DNA of 64,000 nucleotides, taken from contig NZ_JAYMEM010000006.1 of assembly GCF_037029465.1 (NCBI RefSeq), forward strand, positions 1 through 64,000. Direction: 5' to 3'. The notes below the pieces were generated by a model that made no database searches, had not been told where the DNA came from, and saw only the letters and a program-made list of their open reading frames with translations. Each line of letters starts with the position of its first letter. Positions within the stretch are counted from its first letter, which is position 1. A program made the translations under genes and the position numbers. Positions 43,806 to 53,015 of the stretch are shown here, piece by piece. This stretch comes from Mesoflavibacter sp037029465. Its GTDB lineage: Bacteria > Bacteroidota > Bacteroidia > Flavobacteriales > Flavobacteriaceae.

Positions 43806-45056
43806 ATGCAACAAAAACTTAAACAACTTATCCTGCTATTAATCATTCCTTTAACTAGTTTTTCTCAAGTTGAAGAAATTATCCCGCCAGACTACATCAA
43901 AACTATTTATTTTAATGGAGGAACTGCTGAAAGCCAATTACCTATCATAAGATTAGGCGAGTCTCTTAATTTAGAATTTGACGCATTAAACGGAAACGAA
44001 GACGATTATTATTACGAAATAAAGCACTATAATTTTGACTGGACACCATCACAATTAGTAGAATCTGAATATTTAGATGGCTTTGACGAGCAACGCATAA
44101 GAACTTATCAAAACTCTTTTAACACACTACAAACTTACTCGCATTACAAACTAACTATACCAAATCAATTCACCCAAGCTATTAAAGTTACAGGTAATTA
44201 CATGATTACTATTTATGATGATTATGACGATATTATTTTCTCAAGAAAATTTATGGTTTACGAGCAATTAGCTAATGTTGGAGTTACTATAAAACGATCA
44301 AGAAATGTAAAAGAAATAGATAAAAAACAATCTGTAGACATTACCATTAACTCAAGTCAAATTCAGTTTGTAAACCCAAAAGAAACCGTAAAAACTGTGG
44401 TTATTCAAAACAACAATTTAAAAACTGCAATTACAGATTTAGAACCACAATACATCTTAGCCAACGAGCTAACTTACAGATATAATGAAAAGTCCAGTTT
44501 TTATGGCGGTAACGAATTTTTCTTCTTCGAAAACAAAGAAATTAGAGCCGCAAGTAACGGCGTTCAATTTATAGATTTACAGGATTTATATCACTCCTAT
44601 TTATTCACAAACATATCTAGAGCAAATCAAAGATATACTTACAATCCTGATATTAATGGTAATTTTGTAATCACCGCATTAGATGTTGATAATCCTGATG
44701 TAGAAGCAGATTATGCTGAAGTTCACTTCAGTCTTCAATACCCAAAATTAGAAGACGGACAAGATATCTTTGTCTACGGAAACTTCAATAATTACGAACT
44801 TGAAGAAGCCACAAGAATGGAATATTTTGAAGAAGAAGGCATTTACACTACTTCTTTCTTGTTAAAACAAGGGTTTTACAACTACAAATACGTTATTTTA
44901 AACAAAGACAACACCATTGACCATGATAAAATAGGTGGAAGTTTTTGGCAAACAGAAAACAATTACAAAGTTATAGTTTACTACAGAGAACTTGGTACTA
45001 GATATGACAAAGTCATTGGTTTGGGTGAAAAAAACTCGGTTGGAATCACCAATTAA
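43806..45056 (+). CDS. T9SS plug protein (DUF5103 type), 416 aa
   Basis: Signal peptide about 1-20 (ending TSFSQ). The sequence matches the layout of the former DUF5103 family, now known as the Plug protein that closes the lateral gate of the SprA translocon of the type IX secretion system. Characteristic stretches are IKTIYFNGGTAESQLPIIRL near 30, YYEIKHYNFDWTPSQLVES near 65, and VFGYNF-like strands in IFVYGNFNNYELEEATRME near 320. The assignment rests on recall of the family and on the overall beta-rich layout. Neighbours gldB/gldC fit the T9SS context, though separated by other genes. Confidence 0.8.
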   Translation: MQQKLKQLILLLIIPLTSFSQVEEIIPPDYIKTIYFNGGTAESQLPIIRLGESLNLEFDALNGNEDDYYYEIKHYNFDWTPSQLVESEYLDGFDEQRIRTYQNSFNTLQTYSHYKLTIPNQFTQAIKVTGNYMITIYDDYDDIIFSRKFMVYEQLANVGVTIKRSRNVKEIDKKQSVDITINSSQIQFVNPKETVKTVVIQNNNLKTAITDLEPQYILANELTYRYNEKSSFYGGNEFFFFENKEIRAASNGVQFIDLQDLYHSYLFTNISRANQRYTYNPDINGNFVITALDVDNPDVEADYAEVHFSLQYPKLEDGQDIFVYGNFNNYELEEATRMEYFEEEGIYTTSFLLKQGFYNYKYVILNKDNTIDHDKIGGSFWQTENNYKVIVYYRELGTRYDKVIGLGEKNSVGITN

Positions 45057-45110
45057 TCCTAAAATTATTCTAATAAACTATAAAAACAATCAACTTTACT
45101 GATAATTTGC

Positions 45111-45118
45111 TATTTTTG
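45111..45118 (+). promoter_or_regulatory. -7 box upstream of apaG
   Basis: TATTTTTG fits TAnnTTTG. It lies 27 bases before the apaG start. Confidence 0.45.
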
Positions 45119-45145
45119 CAACAGCAGAAAACCAGTTAAACAATT

Positions 45146-45532
45146 ATGGTACAGCAAATTACTAAAGGCATAAAAATTTCAGTAGAAACAAATTTTGAAG
45201 GTACATTTTACAAAAACTACAAACTTCATTATGCTTTTGGTTATCAAGTAACTATTGAAAACCAAGGTAAAGACGCTGTACAACTTAATTCAAGAAAATG
45301 GACTATTTACGATGCTTTAAACAATATTGAAGAAGTTGAAGGCGAAGGCGTAATTGGTCAAAAACCCGTGATTAAACCTGGTGAATCTCATACCTATTCT
45401 TCTGGATGTTTATTAGCTTCTCCTTTTGGTGCTATGTCTGGATTTTACAATATGGTAAATTTTACAACCACCAAAAACTTCGAGGTAGCTATTCCTAAGT
45501 TTTATTTAAGCGCACCATTTGCGACTAATTAA
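45146..45532 (+). CDS. apaG: ApaG-domain protein
   Basis: A 128-aa all-beta protein. Diagnostic stretches are GIKISVETNFEGTFY, YAFGYQVTIENQGKDAVQLN, VEGEGVIGQKPVIKPGESHT and YSSGCLLASPFGAMSGFYNM. In Enterobacteria ApaG has been linked to Co2+ resistance and magnesium efflux, but its biochemical role is unclear; eukaryotic homologues occur in F-box proteins. It is cytoplasmic and separate from its neighbours by its own promoter. It overlaps the convergent 206-aa gene by eight bases. Confidence 0.95.
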   Translation: MVQQITKGIKISVETNFEGTFYKNYKLHYAFGYQVTIENQGKDAVQLNSRKWTIYDALNNIEEVEGEGVIGQKPVIKPGESHTYSSGCLLASPFGAMSGFYNMVNFTTTKNFEVAIPKFYLSAPFATN

Positions 45533-46145
45533 TTTTAGTGTTTTTTTCAAGAAGCTCTCTTTCTGATAAATCAAAAGCCATGTTTTTGACTCTATTTAAT
45601 TGATCTTTAGTTTGAAACCAAGCAAATATTAGAAATACTATAAAAATTATTATGTGAGCAATTAAATAACTTGGATTCTCAATTCCGTCTGGTTTATTAA
45701 ATGCTATCGTTACAGCACCTCCGTAAATAGCTAAATACATAAGTAGATTTAAATAAATTACATAATTTTTTATCATGTATTTACCTCCAATATGGCTATA
45801 TGTTATTAAATTTTGACCAACCAATTTATTAATTTTAATTTCTAAATATTGCTTATAACCGTGAAAACCTAAAGTTCTCTGATATTGATATAATATTGCT
45901 GCAAGTATCATTAAAACTAAAATAGGTAGAAATTGCAAATACAATTTTGTATTGTTCTTATCTAAATTACTATCATCTACTAAACCTATACCTTCGACTA
46001 AGAAAAATATATATCCAGCTGTTAAAGCCAACGCTCCTTGTGTGTATAAAAATTGATTTCCTACAAATTTCTCAATCTTATTATTTATTAATTCATATTC
46101 TTTTAATAACACATCAAGCCTACTCTTTTCTAAGTTTAAATTCAT
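45525..46145 (-). CDS. Membrane protein of unknown function, 206 aa
   Basis: Four hydrophobic segments are visible at about 33-52, 72-88, 127-150 and 158-177, framed by charged N- and C-terminal parts. The N-terminal region (KSRLDVLLKEYELINNKIEK) is probably a coiled coil. I do not recognise a family or a catalytic motif. Start and stop are clean; the end overlaps apaG by eight bases on the opposite strand. Confidence 0.7.
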   Translation of the reverse strand: MNLNLEKSRLDVLLKEYELINNKIEKFVGNQFLYTQGALALTAGYIFFLVEGIGLVDDSNLDKNNTKLYLQFLPILVLMILAAILYQYQRTLGFHGYKQYLEIKINKLVGQNLITYSHIGGKYMIKNYVIYLNLLMYLAIYGGAVTIAFNKPDGIENPSYLIAHIIIFIVFLIFAWFQTKDQLNRVKNMAFDLSERELLEKNTKIN

Positions 46146-46281
46146 AATTAATACAAATAAATTTTAATAAATATAGTCAATAAAAAATTATCAATAATAG
46201 TCAGAACATATAAGTCCTCTAATATTAAAATCATCTTGATTATACATTAAGTAACCTCACTTAAAACCCATAAAAAAGTTG

Positions 46282-46289
46282 TACCTTTG
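46282..46289 (+). promoter_or_regulatory. -7 box upstream of pruA
   Basis: TACCTTTG fits TAnnTTTG and lies 39 bases before the start codon. A TTA triplet at 46261-46263 sits 18 bases upstream as a weak -33 match. Confidence 0.45.
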
Positions 46290-46328
46290 TGTGACAAAAT
46301 TTTTGAATTAAAAATACAACATTAAACT

Positions 46329-47957
46329 ATGGGAAAAGGATTTTTTAACGTACCTATTGCTGTTAATGAACCAGTAAAAAGCTACGCGCCAGGTTCGCCA
46401 GAACGTGAAGCTGTTTTAAAAGCATACAAAGAAATGATTAACACAACTGTTGATGTACCAATGTATATTAACGGTAAAGATGTTACTACAGGAAACACCA
46501 GAACAATGTCTCCGCCTCACGACCATAAACATGTTGTTGGAACCTACCATTTAGCCGAAAAAAAACATGTAGACGAAGCTATTGCAACCGCATTAGAAGC
46601 TAGAAAAACATGGGCAAACACACCTTGGGAACAACGCGCTGGAATATTTTTAAAAGCTGCCGAATTAATTGCAGGTCCATACCGTGCTAAAATTAATGCA
46701 GCAACCATGATTGCACAATCAAAAACAATTCACCAAGCTGAAATTGATTCTGCTTGTGAGTTAATTGACTTTTTACGTTTTAACGTGCAATACATGACAG
46801 ATATTTATCACGATCAACCAGAAAGCACAAGTGATGCTTGGAATCGTTTAGAATATCGCCCATTAGAAGGATTTACTTATGCGGTAACTCCATTTAACTT
46901 TACTGCAATTGCAGGAAACTTACCATCTTGTATGGCATTAATGGGTAATGTTGTGGTTTGGAAGCCTAGTGACTCACAAATCTACTCTGCTAAAGTTGTG
47001 ATGGATGTATTTAAAGAAGCTGGTGTACCAGACGGTGTTATTAACGTTGTTTTTGGTGACCCAGTAATGATTACAGATACTGTTTTAGACAGTCCAGATT
47101 TTTCAGGACTTCACTTCACAGGATCTACTTTTATCTTTAAAGAACTATGGAAAAAAATAGGTAACAACATTCACAACTACAAAACATACCCTAAAATTGT
47201 AGGTGAAACTGGAGGAAAAGATTTTATCGTTGCTCATAAAACCGCAAACCCAAAACAAGTAGCTACTGCAATTGTTAGAGGCGCATTTGAATTTCAAGGT
47301 CAAAAATGTAGTGCCGCTTCTAGAGCATACATTTCTGAAAGTATTTGGGATCAAGTTAAAGATTACGTAGTTGAAGATGTAAAATCATTTAAAATGGGTT
47401 CTCCAGAAGATATGAGCAACTTCTTTACTGCAGTAATACACGAAGGATCTTTTGATAAATTAGCTAAGTATATTGACCAAGCAAAAGCTGATGACAATGT
47501 TGAAGTTGTAGCTGGAGGAAATTACGATAAAAGTAAAGGTTACTTTATAGAACCAACTGTACTTTTAACAACAGATCCAAAATACACAACAATGCAAGAA
47601 GAGTTATTTGGTCCTGTAATCACAATTTACGTGTTTAAAGATGATCAATTCTCTGAAACCTTAGAATTAGTAGATGGCACTAGCGAGTATGCTTTAACAG
47701 GAGCTATTTTAGCACAAGACAGATATGCTATTGTAGAAGCAACAAAAGCATTACAAAATTGTGCTGGTAACTTCTACATTAACGATAAACCAACTGGTGC
47801 TGTTGTAGGACAACAACCTTTTGGTGGTGCAAGATCATCTGGAACTAACGATAAAGCAGGAAGTGCTTTAAATTTATTACGTTGGGTATCACCAAGAATG
47901 ATTAAAGAAACATTTGTAACACCAACAGATTACAGATATCCGTTTTTAGGTGAATAA
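46329..47957 (+). CDS. pruA: L-glutamate gamma-semialdehyde dehydrogenase
   Basis: Oxidises pyrroline-5-carboxylate/glutamate semialdehyde to glutamate, the second step of proline use. At 542 aa it is the single-domain (RocA/ALDH4-type) form, with no proline dehydrogenase domain. The catalytic Cys lies in FEFQGQKCSAASRAYI (about residue 327) and the general-base Glu in VGETGGKDFIVAHK. The PF(N/F)TAIAGNLP stretch and the QQPFGGARSSGTNDKAGS end are family features. putA/prodh is not in the window. A bidirectional terminator follows. Confidence 0.97.
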   Translation: MGKGFFNVPIAVNEPVKSYAPGSPEREAVLKAYKEMINTTVDVPMYINGKDVTTGNTRTMSPPHDHKHVVGTYHLAEKKHVDEAIATALEARKTWANTPWEQRAGIFLKAAELIAGPYRAKINAATMIAQSKTIHQAEIDSACELIDFLRFNVQYMTDIYHDQPESTSDAWNRLEYRPLEGFTYAVTPFNFTAIAGNLPSCMALMGNVVVWKPSDSQIYSAKVVMDVFKEAGVPDGVINVVFGDPVMITDTVLDSPDFSGLHFTGSTFIFKELWKKIGNNIHNYKTYPKIVGETGGKDFIVAHKTANPKQVATAIVRGAFEFQGQKCSAASRAYISESIWDQVKDYVVEDVKSFKMGSPEDMSNFFTAVIHEGSFDKLAKYIDQAKADDNVEVVAGGNYDKSKGYFIEPTVLLTTDPKYTTMQEELFGPVITIYVFKDDQFSETLELVDGTSEYALTGAILAQDRYAIVEATKALQNCAGNFYINDKPTGAVVGQQPFGGARSSGTNDKAGSALNLLRWVSPRMIKETFVTPTDYRYPFLGE

Positions 47958-47974
47958 TCTATAAAGTATTCAAT

Positions 47975-48008
47975 AAAAAAAACCGAAGCAAATAGCTTCG
48001 GTTTTTTT
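47975..48008. terminator. Bidirectional terminator between pruA and gldC
   Basis: AAAAAACCGAAGC pairs with GCTTCGGTTTTTT around AAATA, with A and T tracts on both sides. Confidence 0.85.
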
Positions 48009-48027
48009 ATTTTAAATTATGATGCGG

Positions 48028-48360
48028 TTATTTTTTCAATTCAAGTTTTTCTGCAAAGTAATCGCAAAAATCTTTCATGGTTGCAGACATTTTTTCATCT
48101 TGTGTGGCTCTATGAAATGTGTTACTCATAGCCACTAATGTTTGATGAAAAAACACTTTCATTTCGTCTACTGGCATATCTTTGGTCCATAAGTCTATTC
48201 TTAAAGATTCTTGTGCTTTACTATCCCAAACAGAAAGCATCATTGCTTTAGCTTCTGCATTTGATATTCCTCCATCTTCTGCTGTCCAGTTTAATTTCTC
48301 TGGAACTCGGTTTTCATCTAACTCTACGTTTAATTTTATTTCTGATGTAATATTTGCCAT
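48028..48360 (-). CDS. gldC: Gliding motility protein GldC
   Basis: A small soluble protein (110 aa) without signal peptide. The opening SEIKLNVELDENRVPEKLNW and the central KAMMLSVWDSKAQESLRIDL and FFHQTLVAMSNTFHRATQDE are as in Flavobacterium GldC. In F. johnsoniae GldC increases gliding efficiency rather than being essential. It lies two bases after gldB on the same strand, the conserved gldBC arrangement. No further gliding genes are in the window. Confidence 0.93.
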   Translation of the reverse strand: MANITSEIKLNVELDENRVPEKLNWTAEDGGISNAEAKAMMLSVWDSKAQESLRIDLWTKDMPVDEMKVFFHQTLVAMSNTFHRATQDEKMSATMKDFCDYFAEKLELKK

Positions 48361-48362
48361 TA

Positions 48363-49322
48363 TTAATTTGGTTTATATTTTGCTTTATTAAAAATTGTTT
48401 GCGCTGGCGTGTTTAATAACTGCGTAAAATCTACGTCGTTTTTTTCTGCATAAGATTTCACAATCTGCCAACCTATATATCTTCCTACACGACCAGGTGA
48501 CTCGTTATCTATCTGCTCTAAATAAAACTTAGAAAAAGGTGCTGGATTGATAAATCTACCAGGCAATTTGGCATCTGTACTAAAAAGTAATTCTTTATCT
48601 ACAAAGTAACGCCAAATGTACTCTTCGTTAGATTTAACCCATTCTAGTTGTTCTGGTGTGTATTTTATTTTTTCTGCATCGGTTTTAAAAGGAATAATCT
48701 TGTCTTTGAAATACAATATTTTTCCGTGGTAAATCATTTCTTCTAACAGATTTTTACGCTTTGTATCCAATATTATTTTTTCTGCATAAGCTTCAGTCAA
48801 ATCAGAAACAATATACTCTGGCTCCATCTGACTTGCTATATACTTTTGCATGCCTTGATAAAATTCATGATCTTTTCCTAAATAAGTATCAAGCTCTATT
48901 AAAGTAACGGTATCTGTTACAAAAACTCTATTTTGGTAAACTACTCTATCATTAAAAGTGATAATTCTCGGGATTTTTGTATCCGGAAAATAATATTTTA
49001 AATGTTGATACATTTTTGTGATATCAACTGTTTCTTCTTTAAAGTCGGGGAAAGCTTTTCTAGTTTTCTCAGCAATTAAAACATCTAAAGTATCTGTCAT
49101 TCTGTTTAACCAAAATTCATCTTCATATTTATCAGAAAACATAAAAGGATATGCCTTTTTCAATTTTGGAAAATCTGCTTCGGAAGTGTTTGAAAAAGCT
49201 AAATCAAAACGTTCTACATCTAAATTCACATTAATTTTAGATATTTCTTCTTCTATTTTATTATCGTCTTCACAAGAAAACAGACTTAAAAAAATAAAAA
49301 CATAAAAAATATAAACTCTCAT
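48363..49322 (-). CDS. gldB: Gliding motility lipoprotein GldB
   Basis: Lipoprotein with lipobox SLFSC (Cys17), followed by an acidic linker. The body has the DVERFDLAFSNTSEADFPKL and LKKAYPFMFSDKYEDEFW regions, INPAPFSKFYLEQIDNESPG near the end, and RYIGWQIVKSYAEKNDVDFT at the C-terminus, in line with GldB. In F. johnsoniae it is needed for gliding and chitin use and affects T9SS function. It is transcribed divergently from nadE, as in other Flavobacteriaceae, and co-transcribed with gldC. Confidence 0.93.
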   Translation of the reverse strand: MRVYIFYVFIFLSLFSCEDDNKIEEEISKINVNLDVERFDLAFSNTSEADFPKLKKAYPFMFSDKYEDEFWLNRMTDTLDVLIAEKTRKAFPDFKEETVDITKMYQHLKYYFPDTKIPRIITFNDRVVYQNRVFVTDTVTLIELDTYLGKDHEFYQGMQKYIASQMEPEYIVSDLTEAYAEKIILDTKRKNLLEEMIYHGKILYFKDKIIPFKTDAEKIKYTPEQLEWVKSNEEYIWRYFVDKELLFSTDAKLPGRFINPAPFSKFYLEQIDNESPGRVGRYIGWQIVKSYAEKNDVDFTQLLNTPAQTIFNKAKYKPN

Positions 49323-49365
49323 AGACTTAAACTACTCTTAATTTTTATTACTTAAAGCTTTACTT

Positions 49366-49373
49366 TACTTTTG
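49366..49373 (+). promoter_or_regulatory. -7 box upstream of nadE
   Basis: TACTTTTG fits TAnnTTTG and lies 40 bases before the ATG at 49414. Confidence 0.4.
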
Positions 49374-49413
49374 TTAAACAAAGGTACTACACTTTAACTT
49401 AAATTCTTTGATT

Positions 49414-50202
49414 ATGCAAACAGAAAAAGTTGTTAAACATATTGTAAATTGGTTAAAAGACTACGCTAATAACGCAAAAGTAAATGGTTTTGTTGTTGGT
49501 ATTTCTGGCGGAATTGACAGCGCAGTAACATCTACTTTGTGTGCAGAAACTGGTTTAAAAGTTTTATGCATAGAAATGCCAATACACCAAGCTGCTAGCC
49601 ACGTAAGCAGAGCACAAGAACATATTAAACAACTTAAAGAACGTTATGATAATGTTGTTGACGTTAGAGTAGATTTAACACCTGTTTTTGAAGAATTTAA
49701 AACTGAAGTTTCTTTAGAAGGTAAACAAGATACCGTAGACATGGCGCTTGCCAACACAAGAGCAAGATTACGCATGACTACTTTATATTATCATGCTGGT
49801 TTATACGGATTACTTGTTGCTGGTACAGGTAATAAAGTTGAAGATTTTGGTGTTGGTTTTTACACAAAATACGGAGATGGCGGCGTAGATTTAAGTCCGA
49901 TTGCCGATTTAATGAAGAGTCAGGTTTATAAAATTGGCGAATTTTTACACGTCCCAAAATCGATAATTGAAGCTGCTCCAAGCGATGGTTTATTCGGAGA
50001 CGCAAGAAGCGACGAAGACCAGATAGGCGCTAGCTATCCTGAGTTAGAATGGGCAATGACAATGGATGCCGAAGGAAAAACACTTTCTGATTTTTCTGGA
50101 AGAGAATACGAGGTTTTTAAGATATACAAACGATACAATATCAGTAATTTACACAAAATGATTCCTATTCCTGTTTGTAAAATCCCTAATGACATACTAT
50201 AA
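49414..50202 (+). CDS. nadE: NAD+ synthase, ammonia-type
   Basis: Amidates deamido-NAD to NAD+, the last step of NAD synthesis. I start at the ATG 49414 (MQTEKVVKHIVNWLKDYA) instead of the in-frame TTG two codons upstream. The pyrophosphate-binding SGGIDSAVTS motif is near residue 30, and GTGNKVEDFGVGFYTKYGDG marks the deamido-NAD site. At 262 aa it has no glutaminase domain, so it uses ammonia. It lies between gldB (divergent) and a response regulator gene on the same strand. Confidence 0.96.
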   Translation: MQTEKVVKHIVNWLKDYANNAKVNGFVVGISGGIDSAVTSTLCAETGLKVLCIEMPIHQAASHVSRAQEHIKQLKERYDNVVDVRVDLTPVFEEFKTEVSLEGKQDTVDMALANTRARLRMTTLYYHAGLYGLLVAGTGNKVEDFGVGFYTKYGDGGVDLSPIADLMKSQVYKIGEFLHVPKSIIEAAPSDGLFGDARSDEDQIGASYPELEWAMTMDAEGKTLSDFSGREYEVFKIYKRYNISNLHKMIPIPVCKIPNDIL

Positions 50203-50302
50203 TATTTGAGAATCTTCTATTTTTTACATAACTTTACTCTCGCTATTATTATTTCTATAATCTAGTTTATCAACTTTTGATAGACCCTTAAAAACTTGTA
50301 CC

Positions 50303-50929
50303 ATGGTCAAACTATTGGTTGCAGACCAGTACCCTATTATTACAAAAGGGCTACAATTGGTCTTTTCGGACTCACGCGATGTAAAAATTGTCGCTACAGT
50401 AGCGGACGGGGAAGCTATATTTGATGCTTTAAAAGAGCATCATGTAGATATTCTTATGTGCGATATTGATCTTCCTAAGCTTAACGGAATTAGCGTTTTG
50501 AGACGCTTAAAAAAAGAATTTCCTAACATTAAAACTATTGTTTTTACAGGACAACAAGAAGACGTCTATGCTATTAGCACTATTAAAGCTGGAGCAGATG
50601 GTTTTATTTCTAAAACAGAAAACTTACTAACCTTAAAAGATGCCATTATGAAAGTTCATCTTGGCGGAGTTTATCTTAGCCCAACTCTTTCTAAAAAAAT
50701 AGCTTTAAATAAAGCTAAAGGAAGCAAAGGTGGTTATTTTAAAAAGTTATCTACAAGAGAAGTTGAAGTTTTAAAACTTCTATCTAACGGACAGCGTAAC
50801 AAAGAAATAGCCGAAGAACTATCTATTAACGAGAAAACAGTAAGCACATACAAAGCAAGATTGATGAAAAAGCTTAATGTATCTAACCTAATAGATTTAG
50901 TTAATCAAGCTAAAAATTTAAATCTATAA
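50303..50929 (+). CDS. NarL/FixJ-type response regulator, 208 aa
   Basis: The receiver domain (about 1-120) has Asp8 and the phospho-acceptor Asp54 in LMCDIDLPKLNGI, Thr in VFTGQQED, and the Lys in FISKTENL. The DNA-binding part (about 145-205) is a LuxR-type helix-turn-helix, LSTREVEVLKLLSNGQRNKE then ISINEKTVSTYKARL. No sensor kinase gene adjoins it; the nearest kinase in the window is 40 kb away and has its own receiver domain. The last six bases overlap the end of the convergent dnaG. Confidence 0.94.
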   Translation: MVKLLVADQYPIITKGLQLVFSDSRDVKIVATVADGEAIFDALKEHHVDILMCDIDLPKLNGISVLRRLKKEFPNIKTIVFTGQQEDVYAISTIKAGADGFISKTENLLTLKDAIMKVHLGGVYLSPTLSKKIALNKAKGSKGGYFKKLSTREVEVLKLLSNGQRNKEIAEELSINEKTVSTYKARLMKKLNVSNLIDLVNQAKNLNL

Positions 50930-52882
50930 AGGTTTTCCTAATCTTCTAGATAAAATATTATCTAGTTTTTTGTAATCCATTACATCTTCAATGATAGATC
51001 TGTTTTGAACAGTTAAATCACTATCTGTTTGTTGTAATAAACTATCAATTTTTTTAGTTATCAAAAAGCATCTTAAATGTAAAATAGTTTGACTAACTAA
51101 TTGAGACAAACTTATTGTTTTGTCCTTGGGGAATATATTATTTCTTTGCCAATCTGCAAGACTGTATTTTTCATCTTCCATCATAATAGAAGTAATTTCT
51201 TGAGATAAAATAGGATCTATAGTATTGATAAGATTTTCTATTTTAAAGTTTGGATCTTGATTTAAACCATTTATCACTTCATAATAAATAGCTTTAAATT
51301 TTGGATTTAAAAACTCCATTTCATCCTCCTGAAGATCTAAATAAATTTTCTCAAATACTTTAGCTTCTTGAATAACAGTTTCATCAACTAATTCTCCTTT
51401 TTCATTTTCTTTTAAAACAGAATCTTCAAACTCTTCTGTTCTGTTCCCGTAAAGCAATAAGATTTCGATAATTTTTCGCTCTAATTCATATTGAACGTCT
51501 ACTTTTTTTACAGATTGTTCGGTCTTAATAACATCAAACGCTTTGCGTGTTGTTACTTTTTGCTTAGAAGCTTCATTTAAATCTTTATTTTGAAGTTGTG
51601 CCAAGGTTGTAAACAGCACATCTTCACTTATATCCATAATGCGAGCACATTCTTGAATATAAACTTCAGTCTTGATTCTATCTGGTATTTTAGAAATACT
51701 GGTTACAATATCTCTAATAGTTTCGGCTTTTTGAATTGGATCATCTTTAGCAGATTGATATAAAACCGAAGCCTTAAACTGAATAAAATCTTTTGCGTTT
51801 TCTTCTAAATAAGTAGTTAGCTCTTCTAATGTATTTGATTTTGCAAAACTATCAGGATCTTCACCTTCTGGAAAAGTACAAACCTTTACATTCATACCTT
51901 GCTCTAAAATCAAATCTATACCACGTAACGATGCTCGCATACCTGCTGCATCTCCATCAAACAGTACAGTTATATTTTTGGTTAGCCTGTTAATTAACCT
52001 AATTTGATCACTTGTTAAAGCCGTACCAGAACTTGAAACTACATTTTTAATTCCTGTTTGATGAAACTGAATAACGTCTGTATAACCTTCTACTAAATAG
52101 CAATTATCTTCTTTTGCAATGCTTTGTTTAGCATGATAAATACCATAAAGTACTTTACTTTTATGGTAAATTTCACTTTCTGGACTATTTAGGTATTTGG
52201 CAGCTTTTTTATCGTTTGTTAAAATACGACCTCCAAAACCTAAAACACGACCACTCATACTTTGTATAGGAAACATCACTCGACCCTTAAAACGGTCAAA
52301 TTGTTTGTTTTCTTTAACTATTGTAAGTCCTGTTTCTTCTAAAAACTCTAATTGATATCCTTGTTTTATAGCCTCATCTGTAAAAGCACTCCAATCGTCT
52401 AAAGAATAACCTAAATCAAACTTTTTTATAGTTTCTGATGTAAAACCACGTTCTTTAAAATAGCTTAATCCAATTGCTTTACCTTTATCTGTATTATGTA
52501 ATATATTTTGAAAATATGTGTTTGCATATTCACTTACCAAATAAAGACTTTCTCTTTTATCTTGCGCTTCTTTTTGAGCGTTAGTTTGCTCTGTTTCTTG
52601 AATTTCAATATTGTATTTTTTTGCTAAATACTTTATTGCTTCAGGATAAGTAAAATGCTCATGCTCCATTAAAAAAGCTACTACATTTCCTCCTTTACCT
52701 GTACTAAAATCCTTCCAGATTTGCTTTACTGGAGATACCATAAAACTTGGTGTACGCTCGTCTGAAAACGGACTTAAACCTTTAAAGTTACTACCAGCTT
52801 TTTTAAGCTGAACGAAGTCACCAATAACCTCTTCTAGTCTAGCGGTTTCATATACTTGATCTATGGTAGTTTTTGATATCAA
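50924..52882 (-). CDS. dnaG: DNA primase with degenerate zinc-binding domain
   Basis: Synthesises RNA primers for replication. The catalytic TOPRIM part is intact, with VEGYTDVIQFHQTGIKNVVS and ITVLFDGDAAGMRAS. The C-terminal helicase-binding region is present. In the N-terminal CHC2-type domain the sequence KGLSPFSDERTPSF and QIWKDFSTGKGGN replaces the usual CPFH ... CFGC: all four ligands are lost (Ser37, Ser40, Asp58, Thr61). The rest of the domain is well conserved, so this looks like a lineage trait rather than decay. At 652 aa it is the usual length. Confidence 0.95.
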   Translation of the reverse strand: MISKTTIDQVYETARLEEVIGDFVQLKKAGSNFKGLSPFSDERTPSFMVSPVKQIWKDFSTGKGGNVVAFLMEHEHFTYPEAIKYLAKKYNIEIQETEQTNAQKEAQDKRESLYLVSEYANTYFQNILHNTDKGKAIGLSYFKERGFTSETIKKFDLGYSLDDWSAFTDEAIKQGYQLEFLEETGLTIVKENKQFDRFKGRVMFPIQSMSGRVLGFGGRILTNDKKAAKYLNSPESEIYHKSKVLYGIYHAKQSIAKEDNCYLVEGYTDVIQFHQTGIKNVVSSSGTALTSDQIRLINRLTKNITVLFDGDAAGMRASLRGIDLILEQGMNVKVCTFPEGEDPDSFAKSNTLEELTTYLEENAKDFIQFKASVLYQSAKDDPIQKAETIRDIVTSISKIPDRIKTEVYIQECARIMDISEDVLFTTLAQLQNKDLNEASKQKVTTRKAFDVIKTEQSVKKVDVQYELERKIIEILLLYGNRTEEFEDSVLKENEKGELVDETVIQEAKVFEKIYLDLQEDEMEFLNPKFKAIYYEVINGLNQDPNFKIENLINTIDPILSQEITSIMMEDEKYSLADWQRNNIFPKDKTISLSQLVSQTILHLRCFLITKKIDSLLQQTDSDLTVQNRSIIEDVMDYKKLDNILSRRLGKPL

Positions 52883-52965
52883 AAGATGTGTGTTTTTTAA
52901 TGCTTATTTAGATTGTAAAAGTAATAATATTTTACTTCTTCTTTTAATAACAAAACAATCTAAAC

Positions 52966-52998
52966 AAAAAAAGCCTCTTAAGTTTTTAAGAGGCTTTA
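52966..52998 (-). terminator. Terminator after the beta-barrel protein gene
   Basis: On the minus strand AAAGCCTCTTAA pairs with TTAAGAGGCTTTT, followed by a T run. It separates the beta-barrel gene from dnaG. Confidence 0.75.
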
Positions 52999-53015
52999 AT
53001 ACTAACTTATTAGAC

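Noticed and set aside
46146..46328. Small gene or RNA in the spacer before pruA
   Set aside because: No conserved frame or hairpin is visible; only a -7 box for pruA can be supported.
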